Below the pieces are notes generated by a model. That model was not told where the DNA came from. It saw only the letters and a list, made by a program, of their open reading frames with translations, and searched no databases. From assembly GCA_008933495.1 (NCBI GenBank), contig WBUW01000198.1:1-6116 (forward strand): a stretch of DNA of 6,116 bases, written 5' to 3'. Origin of the DNA: Pseudorhodoplanes sp. (GTDB taxonomy: Bacteria > Pseudomonadota > Alphaproteobacteria > Rhizobiales > Xanthobacteraceae). Below are positions 1-6,078 of the stretch, in pieces; the first letter of the stretch is position 1; each line of letters begins with the position of its first letter. Both the position numbers and the translations under genes were made by a program.

Positions 1-89
1 GATGGCGGATCCGGATTGCGGGCGCGGTGCGCCGCGGTCTGCGTTCATGTGAGGCCAAAGGCCGCGGCGCGCAAGCGCGGGCGCCCAAT
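1..89. other. Left-edge region without a supported gene
   Basis: No convincing coding sequence is seen. A short forward frame (2-52, ending in TGA at 50-52) would encode 16 residues and could be a chance frame or the tail of a gene starting outside the window. A reverse ATG at 49-47 opens a frame running off the left edge (MNADRGAPRPQ...), but no ribosome binding site precedes it. The high GC content keeps several frames open by chance, so neither is called. Confidence 0.4.
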
Positions 90-188
90 CCCGCGCCAGA
101 CCCGCGCCAATTCCGTGCCGAGTCCACGCCAAGTCCGTGCCAAGTCCGGGCCAAGTCCGTGCCAAACTCGCACCAAGTCCGCGCGCGG
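90..188. repeat. Degenerate 11-bp tandem repeat array upstream of regB
   Basis: About nine head-to-tail units of 11 bp with consensus close to TCCGTGCCAAG. Units start at 90, 101, 112, 123, 134, 145, 156, 167 and 178; the unit at 134 matches the consensus exactly, the ones at 123, 145 and 156 differ by one or two bases, and the outer ones are more diverged. The spacing is constant with no insertions. Because 11 is not a multiple of 3, the array stays open in all three forward frames, which creates spurious Pro/Arg/Ser-rich reading frames. It ends about 30 bp before the regB start, so it lies in the leader or promoter region. The period is close to one DNA helical turn, so any bound protein would meet the copies on one face; that role is inference. 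It could equally be a neutral minisatellite. Confidence 0.85.
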
Positions 189-220
189 CGCGGTTCTTTT
201 GGGCGCGCCGAAGCGGTAAA

Positions 221-1561
221 ATGCATGCCATGGACCGGCTTGACCGCCTCGATCTGCCGCGCCGGCACGTGCGGCTCGATACGCTGATCCGGCTGCGCTG
301 GCTGTCCGTCATCGGGCAGATCGTCGCGGTGTTCGTGGTCTATGTCGGCTTCGAGTTCGACCTGCCGCTCTGGTCGTGCCTGGCGGTGACCGCGCTGTCG
401 GCCTGGCTCAATATCGCGCTGCGGGTGCGGTTCGGGCAGACCCGGCGCATCGAGCCGGAACGCGCGGCGTGGCTTCTGGCGTTCGACATCGCCCAGCTTG
501 CGGCGATGATGTTCCTGACCGGCGGGCTGGAAAATCCGTTCGCCTTCTTCTTTCTCGGGCCGGTGCTGTTGTCGGCGACCGCGCTGCCGCCGAAACACAC
601 CGCGATGCTCGGCGCGTTCGCGATGCTGTGCGCGACGATCCTCGCGTTCTTCCATTATCCGCTGCCCTGGACCGGCGTGAACCGGCCGGAATTTCCCGAC
701 GATTATCTGCTCGGCGTGTGGCTGTCGATTTTGCTGGCGATCGTGGTCATCGGCATCTATGCGCGCCAGATCGCCGAAGAGCAGCGCCAACTCGCCGACG
801 CCTTCGCCGCCACCGAACTGGTGCTGGCGCGCGAGCAGCATCTCTCGCAGCTCGACGGCCTCGCCGCCGCCGCGGCACACGCGCTCGGCACCCCGCTCTC
901 GACGATTTCGGTGGTCGCCCGCGAGCTCGAGCGCGAGATCGGCACCGATCCGAAATACGCCGACGACATCCGGCTGCTGCGCGAGCAGGCGCAGCGCTGC
1001 CGCGACATCATGGCCAAGCTCACCCGGCTTTCCGGCGAAGGCGAACCGTTCGACCGCCTGCCGCTGCCGGCTCTGATCGAGGAGGTGGTGGCGCCGCATC
1101 GCGATTTCGGCATCGCGATCGAGGTCAGCCTGCCGTCCGACGCGACGCCGCCGCTCGGCGCGCGCAACCCGGCGATTCTTTACGGCCTCGGCAACCTGCT
1201 CGAGAACGCCGTCGATTTCGCGCGCGAGCGCGTCGAGGTCACCGCCGACTGGGACGACAACGAAATTACCCTGATCATCGCCGACGACGGTCCGGGCTTC
1301 GCACCCGAGATCATGAGCCGGATCGGCGAGCCCTATGTGCGCAGCCGCCGGCGCCGGCGCATGTATGCGAGCGGCGATACCGGGCTCGGGCTCGGTTTCT
1401 TTATTGCCAAGACGCTGCTCGAGCGCTCCGGCGCAACATTAAATTTTGTTAACCGGCCCTTCCCGCGCCGCGGCGCAGTCATTACGATCCGGTGGTCGCG
1501 CGCCGACTTCGAGCAGCCGCAACGGCCGCTTGAAGCGGAGCGCGCGCCCGCAATCCCATAG
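221..1561 (+). CDS. regB: Redox-sensing membrane histidine kinase, RegB/ActS/PrrB family
   Basis: Sensor kinase of 446 residues that should autophosphorylate and pass phosphate to the RegA/ActR protein encoded just downstream, matching transcription of respiratory, carbon- and nitrogen-fixation genes to redox state. The N-terminal half holds about six membrane segments (near 25-44, 48-66, 82-100, 105-124, 127-145, 162-180). GGLENPF at 101-107 is the family's quinone-binding GGxxNPF motif. The H-box lies at 214-226 with H220. Cys260 in AQRCRDI matches the redox-active cysteine of Rhodobacter RegB. The ATP-binding domain shows the N-box (NLLENA, 325-330), DDGPGF (355-360) and GDTGLGLGF (385-393). 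Oddity: the residue after H220 is Ala (HALGTP), where HELGTP is usual. Start: ATG 221 or ATG 230; both lack a clear Shine-Dalgarno. A GTG at 137 would begin inside the repeat array and is rejected. Length is normal for the family. Also called actS, regS or prrB. Confidence 0.95.
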   Translation: MHAMDRLDRLDLPRRHVRLDTLIRLRWLSVIGQIVAVFVVYVGFEFDLPLWSCLAVTALSAWLNIALRVRFGQTRRIEPERAAWLLAFDIAQLAAMMFLTGGLENPFAFFFLGPVLLSATALPPKHTAMLGAFAMLCATILAFFHYPLPWTGVNRPEFPDDYLLGVWLSILLAIVVIGIYARQIAEEQRQLADAFAATELVLAREQHLSQLDGLAAAAAHALGTPLSTISVVARELEREIGTDPKYADDIRLLREQAQRCRDIMAKLTRLSGEGEPFDRLPLPALIEEVVAPHRDFGIAIEVSLPSDATPPLGARNPAILYGLGNLLENAVDFARERVEVTADWDDNEITLIIADDGPGFAPEIMSRIGEPYVRSRRRRRMYASGDTGLGLGFFIAKTLLERSGATLNFVNRPFPRRGAVITIRWSRADFEQPQRPLEAERAPAIP

Positions 1562-1571
1562 CCTTCCTTCC

Positions 1572-1579
1572 GGAAGAGG
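1572..1579 (+). promoter_or_regulatory. Ribosome binding site of regA
   Basis: GGAAGAGG lies five bases before the ATG at 1585. It decides the start: an in-frame GTG at 1579 overlaps this motif and would leave no spacing, so ATG 1585 is preferred. Confidence 0.7.
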
Positions 1580-1584
1580 TGACG

Positions 1585-2136
1585 ATGACCGTTGAAGCCG
1601 CCACCGTTCCCGCCGAACGCTCGCTGCTGATCGTGGATGACGACCGGTCGTTTCTGCAACGGCTCGCCCGCGCCATGGAATCGCGCGGTTTCACGGTGAC
1701 GTCCTCCGATACCGTCTCCGACGGCCTTCAGCAGGTCGAAAAGGCGCCGCCCGCCTTCGCGGTGGTCGATATGCGGCTGGCCGACGGCAACGGCCTCGAC
1801 GTCATCTCCGCCCTCAAGCGCCGGCGTCCGGATGCGCGCGGCATCGTGCTCACGGGCTATGGCAACATCGCCACCGCGGTGAACGCGGTGAAGCTCGGTG
1901 CCGTCGATTATCTCGCAAAACCGGCCGACGCCGACGATGTCGTGGCAGCACTGCTCTCGGTCGAGGGGCGCCCGGCGCAGCCGCCAGAGCACCCGATGTC
2001 GGCCGACCGCGTGCGCTGGGAACATATCCAGCGCATCTATGAATTGTGCGGGCGCAACGTTTCGGAAACCGCACGTCAGCTCAACATGCACCGGCGCACG
2101 TTGCAGCGCATTCTCGCCAAGCGCGCGCCGCGCTGA
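1585..2136 (+). CDS. regA: Redox response regulator, RegA/ActR/PrrA family
   Basis: Cytoplasmic DNA-binding response regulator of 183 residues, partner of the kinase encoded upstream. The receiver domain covers about 14-125: acidic cluster D18-D20, phospho-acceptor D62 in VVDMRLADG, T90 in LTGYG and K112 in LAKPAD, which is the full catalytic set. A proline-containing linker (about 128-138) leads to a Fis-type helix-turn-helix at about 145-180 (VSETARQLNMHRRTLQRIL), typical of this family. There is no AAA+ domain, which separates it from NtrC-type regulators of similar ends. The 23-bp gap after regB and the good ribosome binding site indicate one transcript. In Rhodobacter regB and regA are divergent around senC; the tandem order here matches the ActSR/RegSR arrangement of rhizobia. 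Length and residues appear intact. Confidence 0.96.
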   Translation: MTVEAATVPAERSLLIVDDDRSFLQRLARAMESRGFTVTSSDTVSDGLQQVEKAPPAFAVVDMRLADGNGLDVISALKRRRPDARGIVLTGYGNIATAVNAVKLGAVDYLAKPADADDVVAALLSVEGRPAQPPEHPMSADRVRWEHIQRIYELCGRNVSETARQLNMHRRTLQRILAKRAPR

Positions 2137-2149
2137 CGCAAGGCCGCGC

Positions 2150-2638
2150 TCAGACGATTTCGCCGTACGGCCCGTGCGGATCGATCAGCAATTGCAGCCG
2201 CAGCGCGGCGCATTGCGCGACGCGCAGCATCATGCCCTTGCGCGTTGCAGCAGCCAGGCGATGCTCGGGCGCCTCGCCCACGATCTGCGCACCGAACTCG
2301 TCGGCCACGATCAGCCCGGCATCGATCGGAAATATCTCGCGCGGAACATCGAGCGTGGTGGCAAAGAACAGCCGGTCGCAATGCAGCCGGTAGTCCGGCC
2401 ACTTCTGGTCGGCCCGGAAGTCGGCAAGCGACGACTTGATCTCGACGATCCAGATTTCGCCGCCGCCGTCGAGCGCCACCAGATCGGCGCGCCGGCCGGA
2501 CGGCAGCGGCAGTTCGCTGACGCAGCAATAGCCGAGCGAGCGCAGAAGCCGCATCGTGCCGCGCGCGACCGCAAGCGCGGTCTCGGACTGGCGGCCGTCG
2601 ACCGCGATTTCCCCGACCGCCTTCAATAGCCCGCTCAT
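2150..2638 (-). CDS. mmcB: MmcB family DNA repair protein (PD-(D/E)XK nuclease-like)
   Basis: Protein of 162 residues resembling the alphaproteobacterial MmcB/DUF1052-type family, named from a Caulobacter protein linked to DNA damage (mitomycin C) tolerance. The core looks like a restriction-endonuclease fold: E42 in SELPLP, RRADLVALD with D52, and EIWIVEIKSS with E66 and K68, matching the E...D...ExK pattern of PD-(D/E)XK nucleases, followed by the family's DFRADQKWPDY block (73-83) and CDRLFFAT (88-94). No signal peptide or membrane segment is seen, so it should be cytoplasmic. Its ATG overlaps the mtnA stop by four bases, so translation is probably coupled to mtnA; no strong Shine-Dalgarno precedes it. 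It ends 13 bp from the convergent regA stop. The family assignment rests on recalled motifs; biochemical nuclease activity is inference. Confidence 0.88.
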   Translation of the reverse strand: MSGLLKAVGEIAVDGRQSETALAVARGTMRLLRSLGYCCVSELPLPSGRRADLVALDGGGEIWIVEIKSSLADFRADQKWPDYRLHCDRLFFATTLDVPREIFPIDAGLIVADEFGAQIVGEAPEHRLAAATRKGMMLRVAQCAALRLQLLIDPHGPYGEIV

Positions 2639-3762
2639 TCGGCCGCCCGCCGCGGCGCGACCGCGCGCGAGGCATGGTCGGGAAACGCTTCCGCCAGCGC
2701 GCGCGCGTCGGCGGCCACAATGCCGCGCTCGGTGATCAACCCGGTGACGAGCCGCGCCGGCGTCACGTCGAAGCCGAAATTGGCCACCTTGGAACCGTCC
2801 GGCACGATCGTGACGGTTTCGATGCGCCCGTCCGCGGTGCGCCCGGACACGCCCGTAACTTCAGCGGGCGCGCGCTGTTCGATCGGAATCTCGGCCAGGC
2901 CGTCATTGACGCGGAAATCAAGGGTCGGCGACGGCAGCGCGACATAGAACGGCACGCCGTTGTCGCGCGCCGCGAGCGCCTTCAGATAGGTGCCGATCTT
3001 GTTGCAGACATCGCCGCGCGCGGTGACGCGATCGGTGCCGACGATGACCAGATCGACCTGTCCGTGCTGCATCAGGTAGCCGCCGGTATTGTCCGGAATG
3101 ACGGTGTGCGGCACGCCGTGCTGGCCGAGTTCGAAAGCGGTGAGCGAGGCGCCCTGATTGCGCGGCCGCGTCTCGTCGACCCAGACATGGACCGCGATCC
3201 CCTTGTCGTGCGCCAGATAGATCGGCGCGGTCGCGGTGCCAAAGTCGACGGTCGCAAGCCAGCCGGCATTGCAGTGGGTGAGGATATTGACCGGCTGGCC
3301 GGGGCGCCTGTTCGCCGCGAGGCGTTCGATCAGTCCCAGTCCGTGGCGACCGATCGCGGCGTTGATTGCGACATCCGCGTCGCAGATTTCCGCCGCCCGC
3401 CGGTAGGCCGCGGCGGCGCGCGCGGCCGGCGCAGAATCGCGCACCGCCGCCGCCATCTCATCGAGCGCCCATTTCAGATTGATCGCGGTCGGACGCGTCG
3501 CGAGCAGCGCGTCATAAGCGCGGCGAAGACCGTCGTCGGAAGCATCCGCCCGCAAGGCGAGCGCCAGGCCATAGGCGGCGACCGCCCCGATCAGCGGCGC
3601 ACCGCGCGTGCGCATGGTCGCGATCGCGCGCACCGCGTCATCGGGCGCGGCCAGCCGCAGTACCGCAACGCGGTGCGGCAGCACGGTCTGGTCGAAAATC
3701 CCGACCGACCAGCCATCCGCCTCCACCCAGACACTGCGCGTGACCTTGCCTTCGATCTTCAT
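2635..3762 (-). CDS. mtnA: S-methyl-5-thioribose-1-phosphate isomerase
   Basis: Cytosolic enzyme of 375 residues that converts 5-methylthioribose 1-phosphate to 5-methylthioribulose 1-phosphate, in methionine salvage or the methylthioadenosine shunts. Visible motifs: RTRGAP (51-56, the substrate-phosphate loop), ILTHCNAGWLAT with catalytic C164, ETRPRNQGASLTAFEL (197-212), and VGTDRVTARGDVCNKIGTYL with catalytic D244 and the NK pair at 254-255. These fit the MtnA branch of the eIF2B-alpha-like superfamily; both catalytic residues are present, which argues against a ribose-1,5-bisphosphate isomerase or regulatory eIF2B homologue, though the former is the nearest alternative. The start at ATG 3762 fits the family N terminus (MKIEGK); a longer in-frame extension to 4146 overlaps the VWA gene and is spurious. 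GAGAGA at 3777-3772 is a modest ribosome binding site. First gene of an operon with mmcB; no other salvage gene is in the window. Confidence 0.95.
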   Translation of the reverse strand: MKIEGKVTRSVWVEADGWSVGIFDQTVLPHRVAVLRLAAPDDAVRAIATMRTRGAPLIGAVAAYGLALALRADASDDGLRRAYDALLATRPTAINLKWALDEMAAAVRDSAPAARAAAAYRRAAEICDADVAINAAIGRHGLGLIERLAANRRPGQPVNILTHCNAGWLATVDFGTATAPIYLAHDKGIAVHVWVDETRPRNQGASLTAFELGQHGVPHTVIPDNTGGYLMQHGQVDLVIVGTDRVTARGDVCNKIGTYLKALAARDNGVPFYVALPSPTLDFRVNDGLAEIPIEQRAPAEVTGVSGRTADGRIETVTIVPDGSKVANFGFDVTPARLVTGLITERGIVAADARALAEAFPDHASRAVAPRRAAE

Positions 3763-3934
3763 CTCGTCGCGTCTCTCGCAGAAGGGATGAGCCGGGCGGC
3801 GCGAATTGGCAAGGGCCGGGAAAAAATTCGCCGATATTCCGCCCGTCGGCAGCCGCAATTTCGGCCCGCGCCCGACGCGAAGGCCGGAGACGATTCCGCC
3901 GCGGCGGGAAAAGCCGCTTACGAGGGGTGAAATC
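3763..3934. promoter_or_regulatory. Divergent intergenic region between mtnA and the VWA gene
   Basis: This 172-bp stretch must hold promoters for two divergent units, mtnA-mmcB to the left and the VWA gene to the right. A run of six A residues at 3821-3826 followed by TTCG and GATATT (3833-3838) is the only AT-rich patch in very GC-rich DNA. TTGGCA at 3806-3811 resembles a -35 element but has no -10 at a normal distance. No promoter is therefore assigned to exact bases. Confidence 0.45.
3922..3929 (+). promoter_or_regulatory. Ribosome binding site of the VWA gene
   Basis: GAGGGGTG lies five bases before the ATG at 3935. With the signal peptide that begins exactly there, it fixes this start over an upstream in-frame ATG at 3806. 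Confidence 0.65.
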
Positions 3935-5050
3935 ATGCTGCATTTCTGGTTCCGGGCGCTCGTGCCCGCCTGTTTCATTGCCCTGTCCACGATTGCCAGT
4001 CCGGCGGCTGCCAAGCCGGTGGTCGAAGTCGCCTTTGTCCTCGATACCACCGGCTCCATGAGCCGCCTGATCGAGGGCGCCAAACGCAAAATCTGGTCGA
4101 TCGCGACCGCGATCGTCGAAGCCAATGCCGACGCCGAAATCCGCATGGGCCTCGTGGCCTATCGCGACATCGGCGACGAGTACGTCACCAGGACGTTCGA
4201 GCTTACCGCCGACATCCAGGACCTCTACGCAAAACTGCTGCAATTCGAGGCGCGCGGCGGCGGCGACTGGCCGGAAAGCGTGAACGAGGCGCTGCAGGTC
4301 GGCGTTGAAAAACTCAACTGGAGCAGCGGACCGGATACCTGGCGCATCCTGTTCCTGGTCGGCGATGCGCCGCCGCACATGGATTATCCGCAGGACACCA
4401 AATATCCGAAGGTGATCGCCATGGCGCGCGAGAAGGACATCATCGTCAATACCGTCCAGGCGGGCGGCGCGCGCGATACCGAGCGTGTGTGGCGCGAGAT
4501 CGCACAGCTCGGCGCCGGCCGCTATATCGCGATCCCGCAGGACGGCGGCCAGATCGTCGTGATCGAGACGCCCTACGACGACGAGATCATCGAACTGCAG
4601 AAGCGCATCAACGGCACGGTGCTGCCGTACGGTCCGCGATCGAAGAAGGTTCGCGTGGAAGAAAAGCAGCGTCAGGTGGCGGCGGCGCCGGCGGCATCGG
4701 CCACCGAACTTGCAAGCTATCTCAACAAGCGCGCCCGCAACGTGGCGGCGGCCGAGGCGGTCACCGGCGACGGCGATCTCGTCGCCGACGTCGCCGGCGG
4801 ACGAAAGGCGCTCGAGGCGGTGCCCGACAGCGATCTGCCCGACGCGCTGCGCACGATGGCGGCGAAGGACCGCAAGGCCGAAATCGACAAGCGTCTGGCC
4901 GAACGCAAAGTCCTCAACCAGCGCATGGCCGAGCTTGTGCGCAAGCGCGACCAGCACATCCGCGACAAGCGCGCAGCCGCGCCGGCGCCGGCGACCGATT
5001 CGTTCGACCGTGCGGTTGCCGAAACGCTGAGGGCACAGCTCAACCGCTGA
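3935..5050 (+). CDS. Exported VWA-domain protein, function unknown
   Basis: Protein of 371 residues. Residues 1-26 form a signal peptide (hydrophobic core about 7-21, then SPAAA before K27), so the mature protein should be periplasmic or secreted; no lipobox or second membrane segment is seen. A von Willebrand factor A domain runs from about 28 to 225: VVEVAFVLDTTGSMS (29-43) carries the metal-site D37 and S41 with Thr39 in the usual serine position, ARGGGDWPESVNEAL (106-120) supplies the middle loop, and LFLVGDAPPH (139-148) the D144 loop. Such domains usually bind protein ligands through a divalent metal. The C-terminal part has an Ala/Pro linker (249-256) and a highly charged, probably coiled-coil helix (about 310-345). 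No chaperone, ATPase or other partner gene is adjacent, so no pathway can be assigned. The start is supported by the ribosome binding site. Confidence 0.9.
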   Translation: MLHFWFRALVPACFIALSTIASPAAAKPVVEVAFVLDTTGSMSRLIEGAKRKIWSIATAIVEANADAEIRMGLVAYRDIGDEYVTRTFELTADIQDLYAKLLQFEARGGGDWPESVNEALQVGVEKLNWSSGPDTWRILFLVGDAPPHMDYPQDTKYPKVIAMAREKDIIVNTVQAGGARDTERVWREIAQLGAGRYIAIPQDGGQIVVIETPYDDEIIELQKRINGTVLPYGPRSKKVRVEEKQRQVAAAPAASATELASYLNKRARNVAAAEAVTGDGDLVADVAGGRKALEAVPDSDLPDALRTMAAKDRKAEIDKRLAERKVLNQRMAELVRKRDQHIRDKRAAAPAPATDSFDRAVAETLRAQLNR

Positions 5051-5073
5051 TTACGCGGCCCCGATCACGGCCG

Positions 5074-5120
5074 GCCCGGCGCCAGGGCGCCTGCGGCGTC
5101 CTGCGCCGGGCTTGCCCGGC
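5074..5120. repeat. GC-rich hairpin with overlapping second inverted repeat
   Basis: Bases 5074-5081 (GCCCGGCG) pair with 5104-5111, and 5083-5091 (CAGGGCGCC) pair with 5095-5103 with one G-T wobble, leaving one bulged C (5082) and a three-base loop TGC. This makes 17 base pairs in all. A second inverted repeat, GCCGGGCTTGCCCGGC (5105-5120), shares the right arm, so the two folds are mutually exclusive. It begins 24 bases after the VWA stop. No T-tract follows, so it is not a classic intrinsic terminator; it may protect the 3' end, aid attenuation or be a dispersed palindromic element. Confidence 0.75.
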
Positions 5121-5151
5121 TGCGCCGCGTGCCGCAATCTCCCGGCCGCAG

Positions 5152-5160
5152 AAAGGGGAG
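5152..5160 (+). promoter_or_regulatory. Ribosome binding site of the hydrolase gene
   Basis: AAAGGGGAG lies seven bases before the ATG at 5168 and selects this start over an in-frame upstream GTG at 5129, which lies within the spacer with no such motif before it. Confidence 0.75.
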
Positions 5161-5167
5161 AGACCGG

Positions 5168-6013
5168 ATGGCGGGCATCGACTACGAGACCGAATATGAC
5201 AACCGCGCGCGGGTGCCGGAGCATCCTGCGATTTTCGAACGGTGGGAACGCGACGCCGCGGCCTTTCGCGAGACGATGAAGGGCGAGGGACGGGCCGAAC
5301 TCGGCGTCGCCTATGGCCCGGGCGAGCGGCAGCTCGTCGACATCTTCAAGGCGCAGACCGAGGGCGGCACGCTCGCGCTCTTCATTCATGGCGGCTATTG
5401 GCGCGCGCTGCATCCATCGACCTTCAGCCACATGGCGCGCGGGCTGAATGCGCACGGCATCAGCGTGGCGGTTGCCGGCTACGACCTGTGTCCGAAAGTC
5501 TCGATCGCCGACATCATCGAACAGATGCGCGCGGCGACGCTCCTGCTCTGGCGGCGTTTCGGCAAACGCATCACGGTATTCGGCCATTCCGCCGGCGGCC
5601 ATCTCGCCGCCTGCATGCTGGCGACCGACTGGCCCGCGCACGATCCCAAGGTGCCGGCCGACCTCGTGCCTGCGGCCTATTCGGTGTCCGGCGTGTTCGA
5701 TCTGACGCCGCTCATCCACATCAAGAACAATGCCGATTTCCGCCTCGACGAGGAAAAGGCGCGCGCGGTGTCACCCGTGTTCTGGCCGGCGCCCGCCGGC
5801 CGGGTGTTCGATTCGGTCGTGGGCGGCGCCGAATCGCGGGAATTCATCCGCCAGGCGAAAATCATCGTCGATGCCTGGAAGCCGGCGACCGACGTGCGCT
5901 ACGAAATCGTGCCGGGCGCCAACCATTTCACGGTGATCGGACCGCTGAGCGATCCGGCGAGCGCGATGGTGCAGCGCCTCGCCGCCATCAGCGAACGGCG
6001 GCGCCCGGACTGA
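5168..6013 (+). CDS. Alpha/beta hydrolase, kynurenine formamidase/esterase-like
   Basis: Soluble enzyme of 281 residues with the alpha/beta hydrolase fold; no signal peptide is seen. HGGYW (74-78) is the oxyanion-hole motif of the hormone-sensitive-lipase/arylformamidase type. GHSAGGH (139-145) is the nucleophile elbow with S141. GANHF (250-254) supplies catalytic H253. The acid is probably E222 in VGGAESREF (218-226), at the position where many relatives carry Asp. Similar proteins are often labelled kynurenine formamidase or plain esterase; no tryptophan-catabolism gene (kynU, tryptophan dioxygenase) is nearby, so the substrate is open. It lies 117 bp downstream of the VWA gene, on the same strand, with its own strong ribosome binding site and an intervening hairpin, so cotranscription is uncertain. 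A terminator-like repeat follows. Confidence 0.9.
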   Translation: MAGIDYETEYDNRARVPEHPAIFERWERDAAAFRETMKGEGRAELGVAYGPGERQLVDIFKAQTEGGTLALFIHGGYWRALHPSTFSHMARGLNAHGISVAVAGYDLCPKVSIADIIEQMRAATLLLWRRFGKRITVFGHSAGGHLAACMLATDWPAHDPKVPADLVPAAYSVSGVFDLTPLIHIKNNADFRLDEEKARAVSPVFWPAPAGRVFDSVVGGAESREFIRQAKIIVDAWKPATDVRYEIVPGANHFTVIGPLSDPASAMVQRLAAISERRRPD

Positions 6014-6027
6014 GCGTGGCGCCGCCG

Positions 6028-6068
6028 CAAAGCGGGATGACTTTTCTTCAAATCGTCATCCCGTTTTG
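6028..6068. terminator. Inverted repeat, candidate terminator of the hydrolase gene
   Basis: Left arm 6028-6041 (CAAAGCGGGATGAC) pairs with right arm 6055-6068 (GTCATCCCGTTTTG): 14 pairs with one G-T wobble and a 13-base loop. It begins 15 bases after the hydrolase stop. The A-rich left and T-rich right flanks (TTTT at 6064-6067) could let it terminate on either strand. The same stem also looks like part of a dispersed repeat that continues into 6079-6116. Confidence 0.65.
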
Positions 6069-6078
6069 CTGTTTGCTT

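Noticed and set aside
90..188. The tandem array considered as a CRISPR array
   Set aside because: The 11-bp units are directly contiguous with no spacers and are far too short for CRISPR repeats; no cas gene is present.
137..220. N-terminal extension of RegB from a GTG inside the repeat array
   Set aside because: The added residues are repeat-derived and low in complexity, and the family N terminus fits ATG 221 or 230.
16..287. Overlapping open frames across the repeat array (67 and 86 residues, Pro/Arg/Ser-rich)
   Set aside because: They are products of an 11-bp repeat read in different frames, with no ribosome binding site and no recognisable domain.
1436..1455. AT-rich patch near the end of regB considered as an internal promoter for regA
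   Set aside because: It lies within intact coding sequence (SGATLNFVNRP) about 130 bp before regA, and no paired -35/-10 elements could be made out.
2137..2149. Possible bidirectional terminator between regA and mmcB
   Set aside because: The gap is only 13 bases and no stable stem with a T-tract is visible there or in the flanking coding ends.
2674..3930. Forward open frame of 418 residues opposite mtnA
   Set aside because: It is an antisense shadow of mtnA with arginine-rich composition and no recognisable motif.
3763..4146. 128-residue N-terminal extension of MtnA
   Set aside because: It runs antisense through the start of the VWA gene, and MKIEGK at 3762 matches the usual MtnA start.
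3638..4957. Long reverse-strand open frame of 439 residues opposite the VWA gene
   Set aside because: It is a high-GC antisense shadow: its composition is rich in Arg, His, Ala and Asp, it has no domain, and the forward frame has a signal peptide, ribosome binding site and VWA motifs.
5051..5719. Reverse open frame of 222 residues opposite the hydrolase and spacer
   Set aside because: It is an antisense shadow; the forward frame carries the HGGYW and GHSAGGH motifs.
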